This document shows, piece by piece, positions 8,839 to 17,265 of a DNA stretch of 55,305 nt. The position numbers and the translations under genes are program-made. The stretch is from positions 1-55,305 of the forward strand of contig NZ_CAJHOF010000012.1 in assembly GCF_905120465.1 (NCBI RefSeq). Direction: 5' to 3'. The DNA is from Campylobacter majalis (lineage in GTDB: Bacteria; Campylobacterota; Campylobacteria; Campylobacterales; Campylobacteraceae). The notes below the pieces were generated by a model. It made no database searches and was not told the origin of the DNA. It saw only the letters and a program-made list of their open reading frames with translations. Numbering within the stretch: the first letter of the stretch is position 1; each line of letters begins with the position of its first letter.

Positions 8839-9384
8839 ATGAGTATTTATGACATAAATGTTTTGACAAACAAGGGCGAGTGTAAAAGTATGAGCGAGTA
8901 TAAAGACAAGGTTATCTTAATCGCAAATACCGCTAGTAAATGCGGTTTTACGGACCAATACACGCAGCTTGAAGAGTTAAATAAGGAATTTAAGGATAAA
9001 GGGCTTTGCGTGTTAGGATTTCCAAGTGATAATTTTGCAAATCAAGAGCCAGATGATGATGAAAATATCGCTAAAAATTGTCAGTTAAATTTTGGCGTGA
9101 CATTTGAGCTGTTTAAAAAGGGCGATGTGAGAGGCGAAAATGCCATAGAGCTTTTTAAGTATTTAACACAAAAGCAAGGATTTAAGGGCTTTGATAAGGC
9201 TCATCCACTCTCGCAAAAGCTTGAGGCTTCTTTGGCTGAAAATTTCCCAGAAATCTTGCAAGGCGATGGCGTGAAGTGGAATTTTACAAAATTTATCGTG
9301 GATAGAAACGGCGAAGTTGTGGCTAGATTTGAGCCGACGGCTGATTTTGCAAAGATTAAAGAGTGTATAAAGAGCTTGATTTGA
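8839..9384 (+). CDS. gpx: Glutathione peroxidase family (thioredoxin-type peroxidase)
   Basis: The 181-residue enzyme reduces hydroperoxides in the cytoplasm. The peroxidatic cysteine is C35 in NTASKCGFTDQYTQLEEL, the second family signature is LGFPSDNFANQEP, and the conserved Trp-Asn is in VKWNFTKFIVDRNG. It is a cysteine rather than a selenocysteine type, as in most bacterial Gpx, which usually rely on thioredoxin. It has its own good ribosome site (AGGAGAG). The genes following it are decayed redox or cupin genes. Confidence 0.92.
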   Translation: MSIYDINVLTNKGECKSMSEYKDKVILIANTASKCGFTDQYTQLEELNKEFKDKGLCVLGFPSDNFANQEPDDDENIAKNCQLNFGVTFELFKKGDVRGENAIELFKYLTQKQGFKGFDKAHPLSQKLEASLAENFPEILQGDGVKWNFTKFIVDRNGEVVARFEPTADFAKIKECIKSLI

Positions 9385-9402
9385 TAAATTTAAATTTGAT
9401 CG

Positions 9403-9722
9403 ATGATGGGCGAGAGTTTTGATTTTCCGGATTTTGTTAAAAAGTAAAAGGCGTGGATTACGGCATAGATGGGCTTTTTGTGCATAGAAAGCATACGCCA
9501 AGCAAAACGATTTATTTTGTTAAAGCACAAAAAGAGGTAAAATTTCCTCGCCATAGTCATAAAGCACAATTTACAAGCGTTTTGTCAGGCTCTTGCACAC
9601 TTTAGATAAATGGCGAGTGCAAAACCTATAAAAAGGGCGATATATACATAATCCCAGCTGATACCTTGCATCAGATCACGCTTCATGCGGGATATGACGA
9701 GATGGATTATGTAAAGATCTAA
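9403..9722 (+). pseudogene. Cupin-domain protein, decayed
   Basis: One frame open from about 9441 reads GLFVHRKHTPSKTIYFVKAQ and then VKFPRHSHKAQFTSVLSG, with the cupin metal-binding HSH pattern. It is cut by TAG at 9603-9605, then continues INGECKTYKKGDIYIIPADT and LHQITLHAGYDEMDYVKI up to TAA 9720-9722. Upstream, a different frame starts ATG ATG at 9403 and reads GESFDFPDFVKK before stopping, so a frameshift also separates the N-terminus. The body is a small single-cupin protein of about 105 residues. Both lesions make it non-functional. Confidence 0.75.
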
Positions 9723-9750
9723 ATGACGGCGAGTATTAAAGGGAGAGAGA

Positions 9751-10319
9751 ATGAATTTAGTAGAAGCTATGCAAAAACGCATAAGTTTGCGTGATTTTAC
9801 AGACTATATGCCAAGCAAGGAGGAGATTGATGCGATTTTGGAAGCTATTTATCACGCTCCAGTCGTGTTTATGAGTAAAATACCCACATTAGCGTTATTA
9901 CCGATAAGGCGGTCTTAAAACAGCTTGATGAGCTTGGTGTGAGTCGTTATGGAAAACCACTAAATATCAGCAGTGTTTTATACAATGCACCAGTTTACAT
10001 CGTGATCTCAGCACCACTTGTAAGCGAAGTGCCAGAAGCGTTTAAGGACGCGATAGATCTTGATTTTTGTAACCGAAGCTTGGCTTGGACGATAGGCACG
10101 ATGGTGCAAAATATCCAGCTTAGAGCGACTGATCTTGGGCTTGCGAGTTGCCCTGTAAATGGCACTGTCGCAGGGCTTATACATGATAAAGAACTATCGC
10201 AAAAGATAAGCATACCGCAGGGCTACACACCGCTAACATCTGTCGTGATCGGTAAGAGTAAGACGCCTTATGAGGTTCGTGAAGCACGAAAAGATAACTA
10301 TCTAGTAAGCTTTGTTTAA
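9751..10319 (+). pseudogene. Nitroreductase family protein, frameshifted
   Basis: A start at 9751 with GGGAGAGA upstream reads MNLVEAMQKRISLRDF and on to YHAPVVFMSKIP, then leaves frame near 9880. The correct frame resumes at once with HISVITDKAVLKQLDELGVS and runs to TAA 10317-10319. Aligned with the intact paralogue at 10430, one missing base in the ATACCCAC region restores the full protein of about 190 residues. The two genes are a tandem duplication (both begin M-x-L-x-EAMQKR), and the upstream copy is losing function. Confidence 0.8.
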
Positions 10320-10429
10320 GCGTAAATTTGTCTTTATGGCAAGGCGTGATGGTTGCGATGAGAAGTTAAAATTTTAAGTAAAGAAAAATTTAAATTACAC
10401 TACAATACTAAAAATTTAAAGGAGAAAAG

Positions 10430-11005
10430 ATGAAGCTACTAGAAGCTATGCAAAAACGCCAAAGTGTGCGTAAATTTAGCGATGAGTTGCCAAGCTCTGA
10501 AGAGATAGAAGCGGTTTTAGAAGCCGGATATCTAGCACCTGCACTTTTTACCACGAAAGACGCTCACATTAGTGTTATTACAAACAAGGAGCTTTTAGCC
10601 GAGCTTGACGCGGCGGCATCGCGAAAATTTGGAGCTACGCTTGATATGCTTGGCGTAAAAAATACGCTTTATGACGCACCTGTTTATATACTTATCTCTG
10701 GAAAATTAGTAGATGAGTTGCCAAAGGGATTTGAGTTTTTAAAGCTTGAAAATATCCATAGAAATGTTTATTGGGCGATGGGTTCTGTCATGCAAAATAT
10801 GCAGCTTCGTGCTGCGTCTTTAGGGCTTAGCTCATGCCTTATAAACACAGTCGTGGTTACGCTTTTTGATGAACCAGAGCTTGCTAAAAAAGCTGGTATC
10901 CCTGATGGCTACTCACCACTTTGCTCTATCGTGCTTGGCAAGAGTGACGCCGAGTTTTATCCACGCACACCTAAAAAAGAGCATTATCAAATAAGCTATA
11001 TTTAA
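10430..11005 (+). CDS. Nitroreductase family protein (FMN-dependent)
   Basis: An intact 191-residue nitroreductase-fold protein. The N-terminal FMN-binding stretch is MQKRQSVRKF, with further conserved regions VLEAGYLAPALFT, YWAMGSVMQNMQLRAASLGL and GIPDGYSPLCSIVLGKSDAE. Family members reduce nitro-compounds, quinones or flavins with NAD(P)H; the natural substrate is unknown. The gene has a good ribosome site (AAAGGAGA) and a terminator hairpin right after it. It is the surviving member of the tandem pair with 9751-10319. Confidence 0.88.
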   Translation: MKLLEAMQKRQSVRKFSDELPSSEEIEAVLEAGYLAPALFTTKDAHISVITNKELLAELDAAASRKFGATLDMLGVKNTLYDAPVYILISGKLVDELPKGFEFLKLENIHRNVYWAMGSVMQNMQLRAASLGLSSCLINTVVVTLFDEPELAKKAGIPDGYSPLCSIVLGKSDAEFYPRTPKKEHYQISYI

Positions 11006-11012
11006 TCTCACG

Positions 11013-11030
11013 CCCCATATTTGTATGGGG
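11013..11030 (+). terminator. Terminator after the intact nitroreductase gene
   Basis: The perfect inverted repeat CCCCATA-TTTG-TATGGGG is followed by TTTAAA, seven bases after the stop codon. Confidence 0.7.
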
Positions 11031-11077
11031 TTTAAACTACTGCGATTTAAAAAAAATAATAAACTTGATTGATAAAA

Positions 11078-11491
11078 CTAAAGTTTTTCATTTTCCCAGA
11101 TAATTTTTTTACCAAAACCAAGCGTGTTATCTGTGTATTTTATCCACTTTATTTTACATGCCCAAAGTGTTGGGTTTAGAGTTTTTGAGAAGGCAAAAGC
11201 CCTGTAATAGCACTCTTTTTGTATCTCATTTGCACTATTTACTATGCCTAAAATTTGAACGCCTTGTATTTTTGCGACTTTTAGCGTATTTAGTGCTATC
11301 GTGGCACTAACTTTTGGCGTGGATAAAAATGCTTTTGTGTGAGTTGTGTTTGTGTCACTAGCAAAAATTATACTCTTAGTATCATCATCATAAGCATAAA
11401 ATGCACTAAAAGAGTATGGCAGATTTTTGTGTAAAACGCAAATTGAAGCTAGATGTTGTGAGTGTAGAAATTTGCTAATTTTTTCATGCAT
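11078..11491 (-). CDS. YhbP/UPF0306-type protein (pyridoxamine-phosphate oxidase fold)
   Basis: This 137-residue protein matches the YhbP family. It starts with HEKISKFLHSQHLASICVLH and contains AFYAYDDDTKSIIFASD and a central VAKIQGVQILGIV. Near the C-terminus it has the signature YTDNTLGFGKKIIW, nearly identical to the E. coli YhbP ending. The fold is the split-barrel flavin-binding type, but function is not established. Its start overlaps the upstream membrane-protein gene (ending at 11484) by eight bases, so they are probably translated together. Confidence 0.85.
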   Translation of the reverse strand: MHEKISKFLHSQHLASICVLHKNLPYSFSAFYAYDDDTKSIIFASDTNTTHTKAFLSTPKVSATIALNTLKVAKIQGVQILGIVNSANEIQKECYYRAFAFSKTLNPTLWACKIKWIKYTDNTLGFGKKIIWENEKL

Positions 11492-11855
11492 ACGCTACTC
11501 TTACAAACTCTAAAATTTCAGTAAAATTTTGACCTATAATATAAAATAATATACCCCAAAAAATGGCTATCAAAATCTCTATAATTAAAAATTTATCAAA
11601 TTTTTTAGCAATATAAAAATAGCCAATAATCATCATTAAAAAACCACCAATTAAACTAAAATAGTGTAGAGTTTGTGGCTTAAAATACTCTGGAAGTTTG
11701 TTTGAAAAATATAATAAAAGCATTGTAATACTTAGTAAATTTGCAAGTATAAAATAGTAAAGCAAAGCTGGATATAATGGGAAAAATTTATGCAAAAAAA
11801 TACTTGCAAATGTTATAAAAAACAGCATTAAAACCCTGATACCAAAACAACACAT
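11484..11855 (-). CDS. Small integral membrane protein, unknown family
   Basis: The 123-residue protein is hydrophobic throughout, with four predicted membrane helices (around residues 8-30, 32-48, 60-82 and 92-112) and short polar loops. AAGGAA sits eight bases before the chosen ATG. It overlaps the YhbP-like gene and lies in a divergent arrangement with the gene at 11949. I do not recognise the family. Confidence 0.6.
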   Translation of the reverse strand: MCCFGIRVLMLFFITFASIFLHKFFPLYPALLYYFILANLLSITMLLLYFSNKLPEYFKPQTLHYFSLIGGFLMMIIGYFYIAKKFDKFLIIEILIAIFWGILFYIIGQNFTEILEFVRVAYA

Positions 11856-11899
11856 ATAAATTTCCTTAAATTTTGTAGATATTTTAGCCTTAAAGTGCT

Positions 11900-11925
11900 T
11901 AATATTTTTGAAATTTTGCCGATTA
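11900..11925 (+). promoter_or_regulatory. Possible sigma-28 (FliA) promoter
   Basis: TAATATTT at 11900-11907, a 10-base spacer and GCCGATTA at 11918-11925 approximate the flagellar sigma-28 pattern (TAAAGTTT, N11, GCCGATAA). The -10 part is close and the -35 part weak. It is 24 bases before the start at 11949. Confidence 0.3.
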
Positions 11926-11948
11926 TAGTAAAATCAAGGAGAAATAAA

Positions 11949-12464
11949 ATGCAAGTAAAAAATCTTTTTAATGCAAATCTTAATTCATTGGATTTTTCTT
12001 TTAAAACAAGCACTGGCGATAAGATAAACTTATCAATGTATGATAATAAAAGCGTGAGCTATAATAGTGCTAAAACGCAAAACTCAAGCGTTAGTGTTAT
12101 GACATTAACACACGAATATGGTTATAATTTTAGTTATGAAGGCAATGGTTTGGATGCAAATGACATAGCTGAGATAAACGAGGCGTTAAAGACTATACAA
12201 CCGCAAATTGATGAATTTATGAAAAACATTAATGAAGGATTTAGCTACTCAAATCAAGAGATAGTAAATTTAGCAAATAGTATGAAAAAAGAGCTTCCTA
12301 GTCCAAAAGACTTAAATCACGCAAATGCAATAGCGGATAAAACTCTAAAACTGTTTGATGAATTATTAAAGCAACATAAAGCAAATCAAGAGCTACTAAA
12401 CAAGAGTAATAAATTATTTGAAAATTTATTAAATCAGACTCATAAATTTTCATTTTATGTCTAA
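11949..12464 (+). CDS. Hypothetical Campylobacter-type cytoplasmic protein
   Basis: I chose ATG 11949 because CAAGGAG lies directly upstream; an upstream in-frame start at 11895 would lie within the promoter area. The 171-residue protein has no signal peptide or membrane segment. The N-terminal half is beta-rich and polar (DFSFKTSTGDKINLSMYDNK). The C-terminal half is helical, with an amphipathic segment (DLNHANAIADKTLKLFDELL) suggestive of coiled-coil packing. Small proteins of this design occur in Campylobacter and some are coexpressed with flagella, which would fit the possible sigma-28 site. I do not recognise the family. Confidence 0.7.
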   Translation: MQVKNLFNANLNSLDFSFKTSTGDKINLSMYDNKSVSYNSAKTQNSSVSVMTLTHEYGYNFSYEGNGLDANDIAEINEALKTIQPQIDEFMKNINEGFSYSNQEIVNLANSMKKELPSPKDLNHANAIADKTLKLFDELLKQHKANQELLNKSNKLFENLLNQTHKFSFYV

Positions 12465-12466
12465 AG

Positions 12467-12483
12467 AGGGCTTTTAAAGCCCT
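12467..12483. terminator. Bidirectional terminator
   Basis: AGGGCTTT, one T and AAAGCCCT form a near-perfect palindrome between convergent genes (stop at 12464 and stop at 12488). T-rich sequence flanks it on both strands. Confidence 0.75.
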
Positions 12484-12487
12484 TGTT

Positions 12488-12676
12488 TTACGCTTCTTCG
12501 GCGATCTCTTCGTTGGATTTTACAACCATGCCTGAGCCGTGAATCACACTTGGGATACAGCTTGTGCATATATCAACTTCTTGGTTGTTTTTGTGTGCAT
12601 GGATAAATACAGCGTTTTGATCGTCTATACTTTTTAGTCCGCATACGTTACAGATTACGACATTGTCTTTTTTCAT
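12488..12676 (-). CDS. Small zinc-ribbon-like protein
   Basis: A 62-residue protein with two CxxC pairs, CNVCG near residues 9-13 and CTSC near residues 37-40, separated by a histidine-containing stretch (VFIHAHKN). This spacing suggests one structural zinc site. The C-terminus is acidic. GGACA precedes the ATG. The gene is very small and otherwise undescribed by motif. A role in RNA or protein binding is only a guess. Confidence 0.7.
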   Translation of the reverse strand: MKKDNVVICNVCGLKSIDDQNAVFIHAHKNNQEVDICTSCIPSVIHGSGMVVKSNEEIAEEA

Positions 12677-12820
12677 TTTGTGTCCTTTGATATATTTGAA
12701 ATTTTAAACTACGCTAAAATTTTATAAAATTATACTAAAATCTAAAAAATTTTAGATGACTTACATCAATTATTTATAAAATTTTTGATAAAATTACAGG
12801 TTTTTACAAAAGGATAATAT

Positions 12821-13513
12821 ATGCAATATAAAAATTTAATACTTGATATGCTAAACATGCAACAAAGTCTAAATGACGAAACAAACGGGGCTGGTTGGGA
12901 AAATGGCTATACAAACAAAAATAAATTAATAAACTGGAAAAGATGTATTTATATGGAGTGTGCTGAGCTTATTGATAGTTTTGCATGGAAGCACTGGAAG
13001 GCTATATCATCACCGACTGATGAACAAAATTTACGCATCGAAATTGTTGATATATGGCACTTTGTTATGAGTTTAATGCTTAGTCATTATCATGTAAATG
13101 GACTTGGAGGCATAGAAAAACTAAGTGATGATATCGCTATATCAAATGGATTTGAAGCGTTTTGCAAAGAGCCGTTTGTGGTCGCAAATGAGAGTATGTA
13201 TGAGATTATAAATGACATTGAAATGCTTATAAATCGTTGTAGTGGCTTTGATGCTGATGTTTATGAGATACTTAAAATTTACTTTACCATTGCGTTAAAG
13301 TGCGGCGTAAATATACAAAGTCTATATGAGTGCTATGTTGTAAAAAATGTACTAAATCGTTTTAGGCAAAATAACGGATACAAAGAGGGAGTATATAAAA
13401 AAATATGGCAAGGACGTGAAGATAACGTCGTAATAAGTGAAATATTGGCAAATGGTGTCAGCGGCATGGATGAGATATATGCCTTGCTTGAAGCGGAGTA
13501 TAAAAAAGCGTGA
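12821..13513 (+). CDS. dut: Dimeric dUTPase (all-alpha NTP pyrophosphohydrolase)
   Basis: The enzyme hydrolyses dUTP to dUMP, keeping uracil out of DNA and feeding thymidylate synthesis. The 230 residues are all helical, as in the dimeric dUTPases of Campylobacter and kinetoplastids, not the trimeric type. Metal-binding motifs are ECAELIDSFAWKHW near residues 47-60 and EIVDIWHFVMSLM near residues 74-86. The start has AAAGGAT upstream. The stop overlaps the start of the membrane-protein gene (GTG 13510), which suggests coupled translation. Confidence 0.92.
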   Translation: MQYKNLILDMLNMQQSLNDETNGAGWENGYTNKNKLINWKRCIYMECAELIDSFAWKHWKAISSPTDEQNLRIEIVDIWHFVMSLMLSHYHVNGLGGIEKLSDDIAISNGFEAFCKEPFVVANESMYEIINDIEMLINRCSGFDADVYEILKIYFTIALKCGVNIQSLYECYVVKNVLNRFRQNNGYKEGVYKKIWQGREDNVVISEILANGVSGMDEIYALLEAEYKKA

Positions 13514-14259
13514 TTGAAATTTTTAGTATTAGTTTAAGAGATTTTTGGACTAAAAAATTTATTAAATTAACTATAATGCCACTTATATTAAGTATTTTAT
13601 TGCTTGGTTTTGCAGTGGCATTTAGTGCTTCATCGGTCAGCGAAGCACTAATTGGTGTGATTCAAACAGGTGATTTTGGATATTTTAATTTAAGCGATAA
13701 TGAGATATTTAAAATAGTTGTTTCTAGTGCGATTTTAAAGTGGTTTATGGCATCTATTTTTTATCTATTTGGTGCTTATTTGGTGCTTATTGTAAGCGTT
13801 TTTGTGGCACTATTTGTGGTTGGATTTTTTACACCATTGGTAGTAAAAGAGATAAACGCAAGGCACTACGGACTGGATTTAAGCGATTTGCCAAGCACTG
13901 CTTTTGTAATGCGTAAAATGATCGTTGAAATTTTTAAATTTTTAGGCATTTTGGTTGTAAGTTTGCCATTTTTGGTTTTGCCATTTTTAAATTTTATTGC
14001 TATTTCGGTGCCATTTTTTTATCTGTATTATAAATTTTTACTAATAGACGTTGCTTCGAATGTGCTTAATGATATAAAATTTCGTCTTGCATTGCTAGAA
14101 GGTGGCACGATGGCATTTTCTGTTTCGTGCTTAGTATTTTATATTCTTTGTTTAGTGCCTTTTGTTGGATTGTTTTTTCAGTTATTTTTTATAATATTTC
14201 TTACGCATTTACTATTTTATAAATACCATAAAGTTAGCCCTAAACTCCAAGAGTTTTAA
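13510..14259 (+). CDS. EI24/CysZ-like integral membrane protein
   Basis: A 249-residue protein with about five or six membrane helices; the first begins LTIMPLILSILLLGFAVAF. The segment VVKEINARHYGLDLSDLPST followed by VSLPFLVLPFLNFIAISVPF matches the EI24 domain found in CysZ-type sulfate transporters and related Campylobacter proteins. No cysteine-biosynthesis genes lie nearby, so sulfate transport is uncertain. The start is GTG 13510, overlapping the dUTPase stop. Its 3' end overlaps the convergent exporter gene by 20 bases. Confidence 0.78.
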   Translation: MIEIFSISLRDFWTKKFIKLTIMPLILSILLLGFAVAFSASSVSEALIGVIQTGDFGYFNLSDNEIFKIVVSSAILKWFMASIFYLFGAYLVLIVSVFVALFVVGFFTPLVVKEINARHYGLDLSDLPSTAFVMRKMIVEIFKFLGILVVSLPFLVLPFLNFIAISVPFFYLYYKFLLIDVASNVLNDIKFRLALLEGGTMAFSVSCLVFYILCLVPFVGLFFQLFFIIFLTHLLFYKYHKVSPKLQEF

Positions 14260-16678
14260 TAACTCTTGGAAGGACAATTAGGGCTGAGCTAAGCATTAAT
14301 GCCATAACTAAAAGTGTTAGCAAACCAAAATAAATTGTTGGTATAAAATTACTACTAACCATTACGCTAAAGCCCAAAATCACGGCAAAAGATGTGTAAT
14401 ACATGGCGTATCCGATACTAGCATGGCTATTTTTTATGCTTGTGTTAATATCGTGCGTGTGGCGTTCGTGTTTATAGCGATGCAAATAGTGTATGATATC
14501 ATCAACGCCTATGCCTATGCTTATAGCAGCTATTGTGACGCTCATCACATCGAGTGCTATGCCAAAAATACCCATTATCCCAAACAAAACACAAAGTGGT
14601 ATGATGTTTGTAGTGATTGCAATTAGTGCTATTTTTATGCTTTTAAATACTATGCAAAATAGCACAAAAAGCACAGCTATACTAATACTAAAACTATTAA
14701 TCTGTGAAGCAACTAAATTTTGCAAAACGTTATTGTATAGCACCAGCATACCAGATACACTAGCACTTGCATTTTCATTTTTTAAAAGTTCGTTTAGGTC
14801 ATTTTGCAGCTTTTTAATAAACTCATCTCTTCTTAATCTCTCGTCGCTATCAACTACACGAATACTAAATCGCAATTCATTATCGTCTATGCTTACATAT
14901 GGGCTTAAAATAATATTTTTGTATTCATTTGGAAGTTTTTCATACATTGCCGAAAGTAAAAAATCATCAACTTCGCCATTATTTAGCTCTTTTATCACTT
15001 TTATTAGCGTTGCTAGTGAGCTTACGTTTCCAATAAAATTTTGTTCTTTTAAATAATCATGAACTTTTAATGCAATCCTTGTTCGGTAGCTATTAAAAAA
15101 ATACTTCTTTGAGTCTGCTTCGTTTTGAAACTCGCTTTCAAACTCGTCCATCTCTTGCGTCAAGACTTTGTCTTGAACTTCATTAAATTTTACTATTACA
15201 TCAAGCGGAATAGTTCCTCCAAGCTCGTTATCTATAACCTCCATGCCACTGCGTATATCGGTATCTTTTTTAAAGTATCCAATAAAGCTATTTTCGACTT
15301 TAAGCTGAGAAATCCCATATATCCCAAAAGCTATTAAAAAAGCACAAGCACCATATATAAGCCATCTGTCTTTTATGGCAAATTTAGCACAAAATTTCGT
15401 AAAGCTAAAGCTATTTTCAAAGCTATTTTTTGGTGCAAGTTTTGGTAATAGCGTAACAACCGAGCCAAATATCAAAAATGCTAAAATTAGCGAAACAGCA
15501 ATACCAGAACTCATCATTATACCAAGCATTATAACAGGCTTAATATCCGCACTCATAAGTGAAGTAAAACCAATAATCGTCGTAAATATCGCCCAAAATG
15601 ATGGATTTGCTTTATCTTTAAGTGTTAGATAAACTAGTTGTTTTTGACTGTATCGTTGATATTTTATGTAAAATTCTCTATAAGATACAATTAAATGTAT
15701 CGCAACGGAGATTGAGATTATTAAAACAAGCGAGACAAAATTTGATGATATGACTGTTATTTCCCAGTTAAATAAGCCAAATATCCCCATTGAAAATACT
15801 AAGCTAAGCACACATATACTAATTGCAAGAGCAACCCAGCGAATTTGCCTAAAAAATAGCCATAAACTAATTGCAAGCAATACTGCAACACTAAACCCAT
15901 ATGTGCTAAGGTCATTTTTAACAAAGCTAACCATATCGTCAGCGATCATAGTTGCACCGCCTAAAAATAGTGCATTTTGCTCTGAATTGTATTTTTTAAT
16001 TGTGTTTTTTATCTTTTGTAAATTTTCATGCTCTTTTTTTCTTAATTCATCGCGGTAGTTTTTAAACTCAGTTTTTACCGAAGCAAATTTTGTAATTTCA
16101 TCGGCACTAAGTGTTTTATTTACCTCTTTTTGCGATAGTAAATTTCGCTCATTTAGTAGTGCTTCATACTTTTTGTCTGATTTTAAATTTAGCACGATTG
16201 CCGTAGTTTTTAAGTCGCTACTAACAAGATTGTTTGAATAAATTGGACTTGTTTTTAGCTCATTTTTGACCACTTCTAAATCAAGATCGTCATCTTTTAG
16301 CGTTGGAGTGTGGTTTAATATCCCACTTAACCCACCCTTTACGCTTTGAAGTAGCGGAATATTTAGTATAGATATGACATTTTCAATCATATCGTTTTTG
16401 GATAGTTCGTCGCTTATTTTTTGTATCATTTTAAGCGAATCAGGCGACAATAAATCAGAATTTGGCGTGTATGTAACGACTAAGAAATTTGGCGAAACAT
16501 AGCGACTTGCAACATCTCGCCAAACAGCCAAATCAGGATCATTTTGTAGTAAAAGCGTCTCAGATGACGCATCTATCTCAAGTTTTGTGGCATAATATGC
16601 AAAAAACAAAGATGATATAAGCACAAAACTTAAGACTATCTTTGGAAAATTGACAATAAATTTAAATAATCGTTTCAA
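14240..16678 (-). CDS. MMPL/RND-family lipid exporter
   Basis: An 812-residue permease with the two-fold RND/MMPL pattern: helix 1 near residues 10-28, a large periplasmic domain, a five-helix bundle around 255-420, a second periplasmic domain, and a final bundle from about 660. The proton-relay aspartate region is SIGIGVDDIIHYLHRYKHER. MMPL and HpnN-type proteins move lipids across the envelope. It lies four bases downstream of mlaC and mlaA in one operon, the order I recall for C. jejuni Cj1371-Cj1373, and is probably the inner-membrane partner of that lipid shuttle. Confidence 0.85.
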   Translation of the reverse strand: MKRLFKFIVNFPKIVLSFVLISSLFFAYYATKLEIDASSETLLLQNDPDLAVWRDVASRYVSPNFLVVTYTPNSDLLSPDSLKMIQKISDELSKNDMIENVISILNIPLLQSVKGGLSGILNHTPTLKDDDLDLEVVKNELKTSPIYSNNLVSSDLKTTAIVLNLKSDKKYEALLNERNLLSQKEVNKTLSADEITKFASVKTEFKNYRDELRKKEHENLQKIKNTIKKYNSEQNALFLGGATMIADDMVSFVKNDLSTYGFSVAVLLAISLWLFFRQIRWVALAISICVLSLVFSMGIFGLFNWEITVISSNFVSLVLIISISVAIHLIVSYREFYIKYQRYSQKQLVYLTLKDKANPSFWAIFTTIIGFTSLMSADIKPVIMLGIMMSSGIAVSLILAFLIFGSVVTLLPKLAPKNSFENSFSFTKFCAKFAIKDRWLIYGACAFLIAFGIYGISQLKVENSFIGYFKKDTDIRSGMEVIDNELGGTIPLDVIVKFNEVQDKVLTQEMDEFESEFQNEADSKKYFFNSYRTRIALKVHDYLKEQNFIGNVSSLATLIKVIKELNNGEVDDFLLSAMYEKLPNEYKNIILSPYVSIDDNELRFSIRVVDSDERLRRDEFIKKLQNDLNELLKNENASASVSGMLVLYNNVLQNLVASQINSFSISIAVLFVLFCIVFKSIKIALIAITTNIIPLCVLFGIMGIFGIALDVMSVTIAAISIGIGVDDIIHYLHRYKHERHTHDINTSIKNSHASIGYAMYYTSFAVILGFSVMVSSNFIPTIYFGLLTLLVMALMLSSALIVLPRVIKTLGV
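14246..14270. terminator. Shared bidirectional terminator inside overlapping gene ends
   Basis: A perfect 10-bp stem, TCCAAGAGTT and AACTCTTGGA, closes a five-base loop that contains part of the EI24 stop codon. A second pair, GCCCTAA (14237-14243) and TTAGGGC (14278-14284), extends it outward. The exporter's stop codon lies in the outer arm. One structure thus serves both convergent genes while being coding. Confidence 0.75.
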
Positions 16679-16682
16679 TTAT

Positions 16683-17264
16683 CTACTTTTGACTTGATTC
16701 GTTTAATTTTGCCATGAGTGTTGTAAAATCAGCACTCTCAAGCATATCGGCAAATTGACTTCTGTATGTTTGCATGATACTTACGCCTATTATATCTATA
16801 TCATATATCAGCCAACCACGCTCTTTTGCATCGTAAAATTTAAATACAAACTCATATGATTTGCCATCACTAATAAGCTCTCCATTTAAAAAATAGCGTC
16901 TTGGTTGTGGTTCGTTTGCATCTTTTATATGTATTTTTTCGCCAGAGTAACTTTTGATTTTATCGATATATGAGTTTTTTAACTTTATCTCAAATGCTTT
17001 GCTAAACTCATCTTGTTCTTCTTTGCTTAGTGAGTTAAAGCGTTTGCCTAAGCTTATTTTTGCCATCTGCTTGTAGTCAAACATCGGATCAAATATCTTA
17101 AAAAGATTGTTTAGTTTTGTATCTTCATCGATCTCTTTTTTAGCTAAAATTTCTAGTGCCTCGTTTATTTTTATACTTACATTTTGCTTAATTTCATCTT
17201 TATCTAAGCCAAATAGGCTAATGCAAAATAGCGATAAAATAGTTAAAAATTTAAAAATTTTCAT
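16683..17264 (-). CDS. mlaC: MlaC-type periplasmic phospholipid carrier
   Basis: A 193-residue protein with a Sec signal (FLTILSLFCISLFG) and a Ttg2D/MlaC domain: FDPMFDYKQMAKISLGKRF, LSKEEQDEFSKAFEIKLKNS and the VSIMQTYRSQFADML ending. MlaC shuttles phospholipid between MlaA in the outer membrane and an inner-membrane complex. The gene starts just downstream of mlaA and ends four bases before the MMPL gene. No mlaBDEF genes are nearby. Confidence 0.88.
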   Translation of the reverse strand: MKIFKFLTILSLFCISLFGLDKDEIKQNVSIKINEALEILAKKEIDEDTKLNNLFKIFDPMFDYKQMAKISLGKRFNSLSKEEQDEFSKAFEIKLKNSYIDKIKSYSGEKIHIKDANEPQPRRYFLNGELISDGKSYEFVFKFYDAKERGWLIYDIDIIGVSIMQTYRSQFADMLESADFTTLMAKLNESSQK

Positions 17265-17265
17265 T

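Noticed and set aside
14493-16058. Several plus-strand open frames of 60-190 codons inside the MMPL gene
   Set aside because: They lie antisense to a well-conserved permease, have no ribosome sites or family motifs, and arise from its codon composition.
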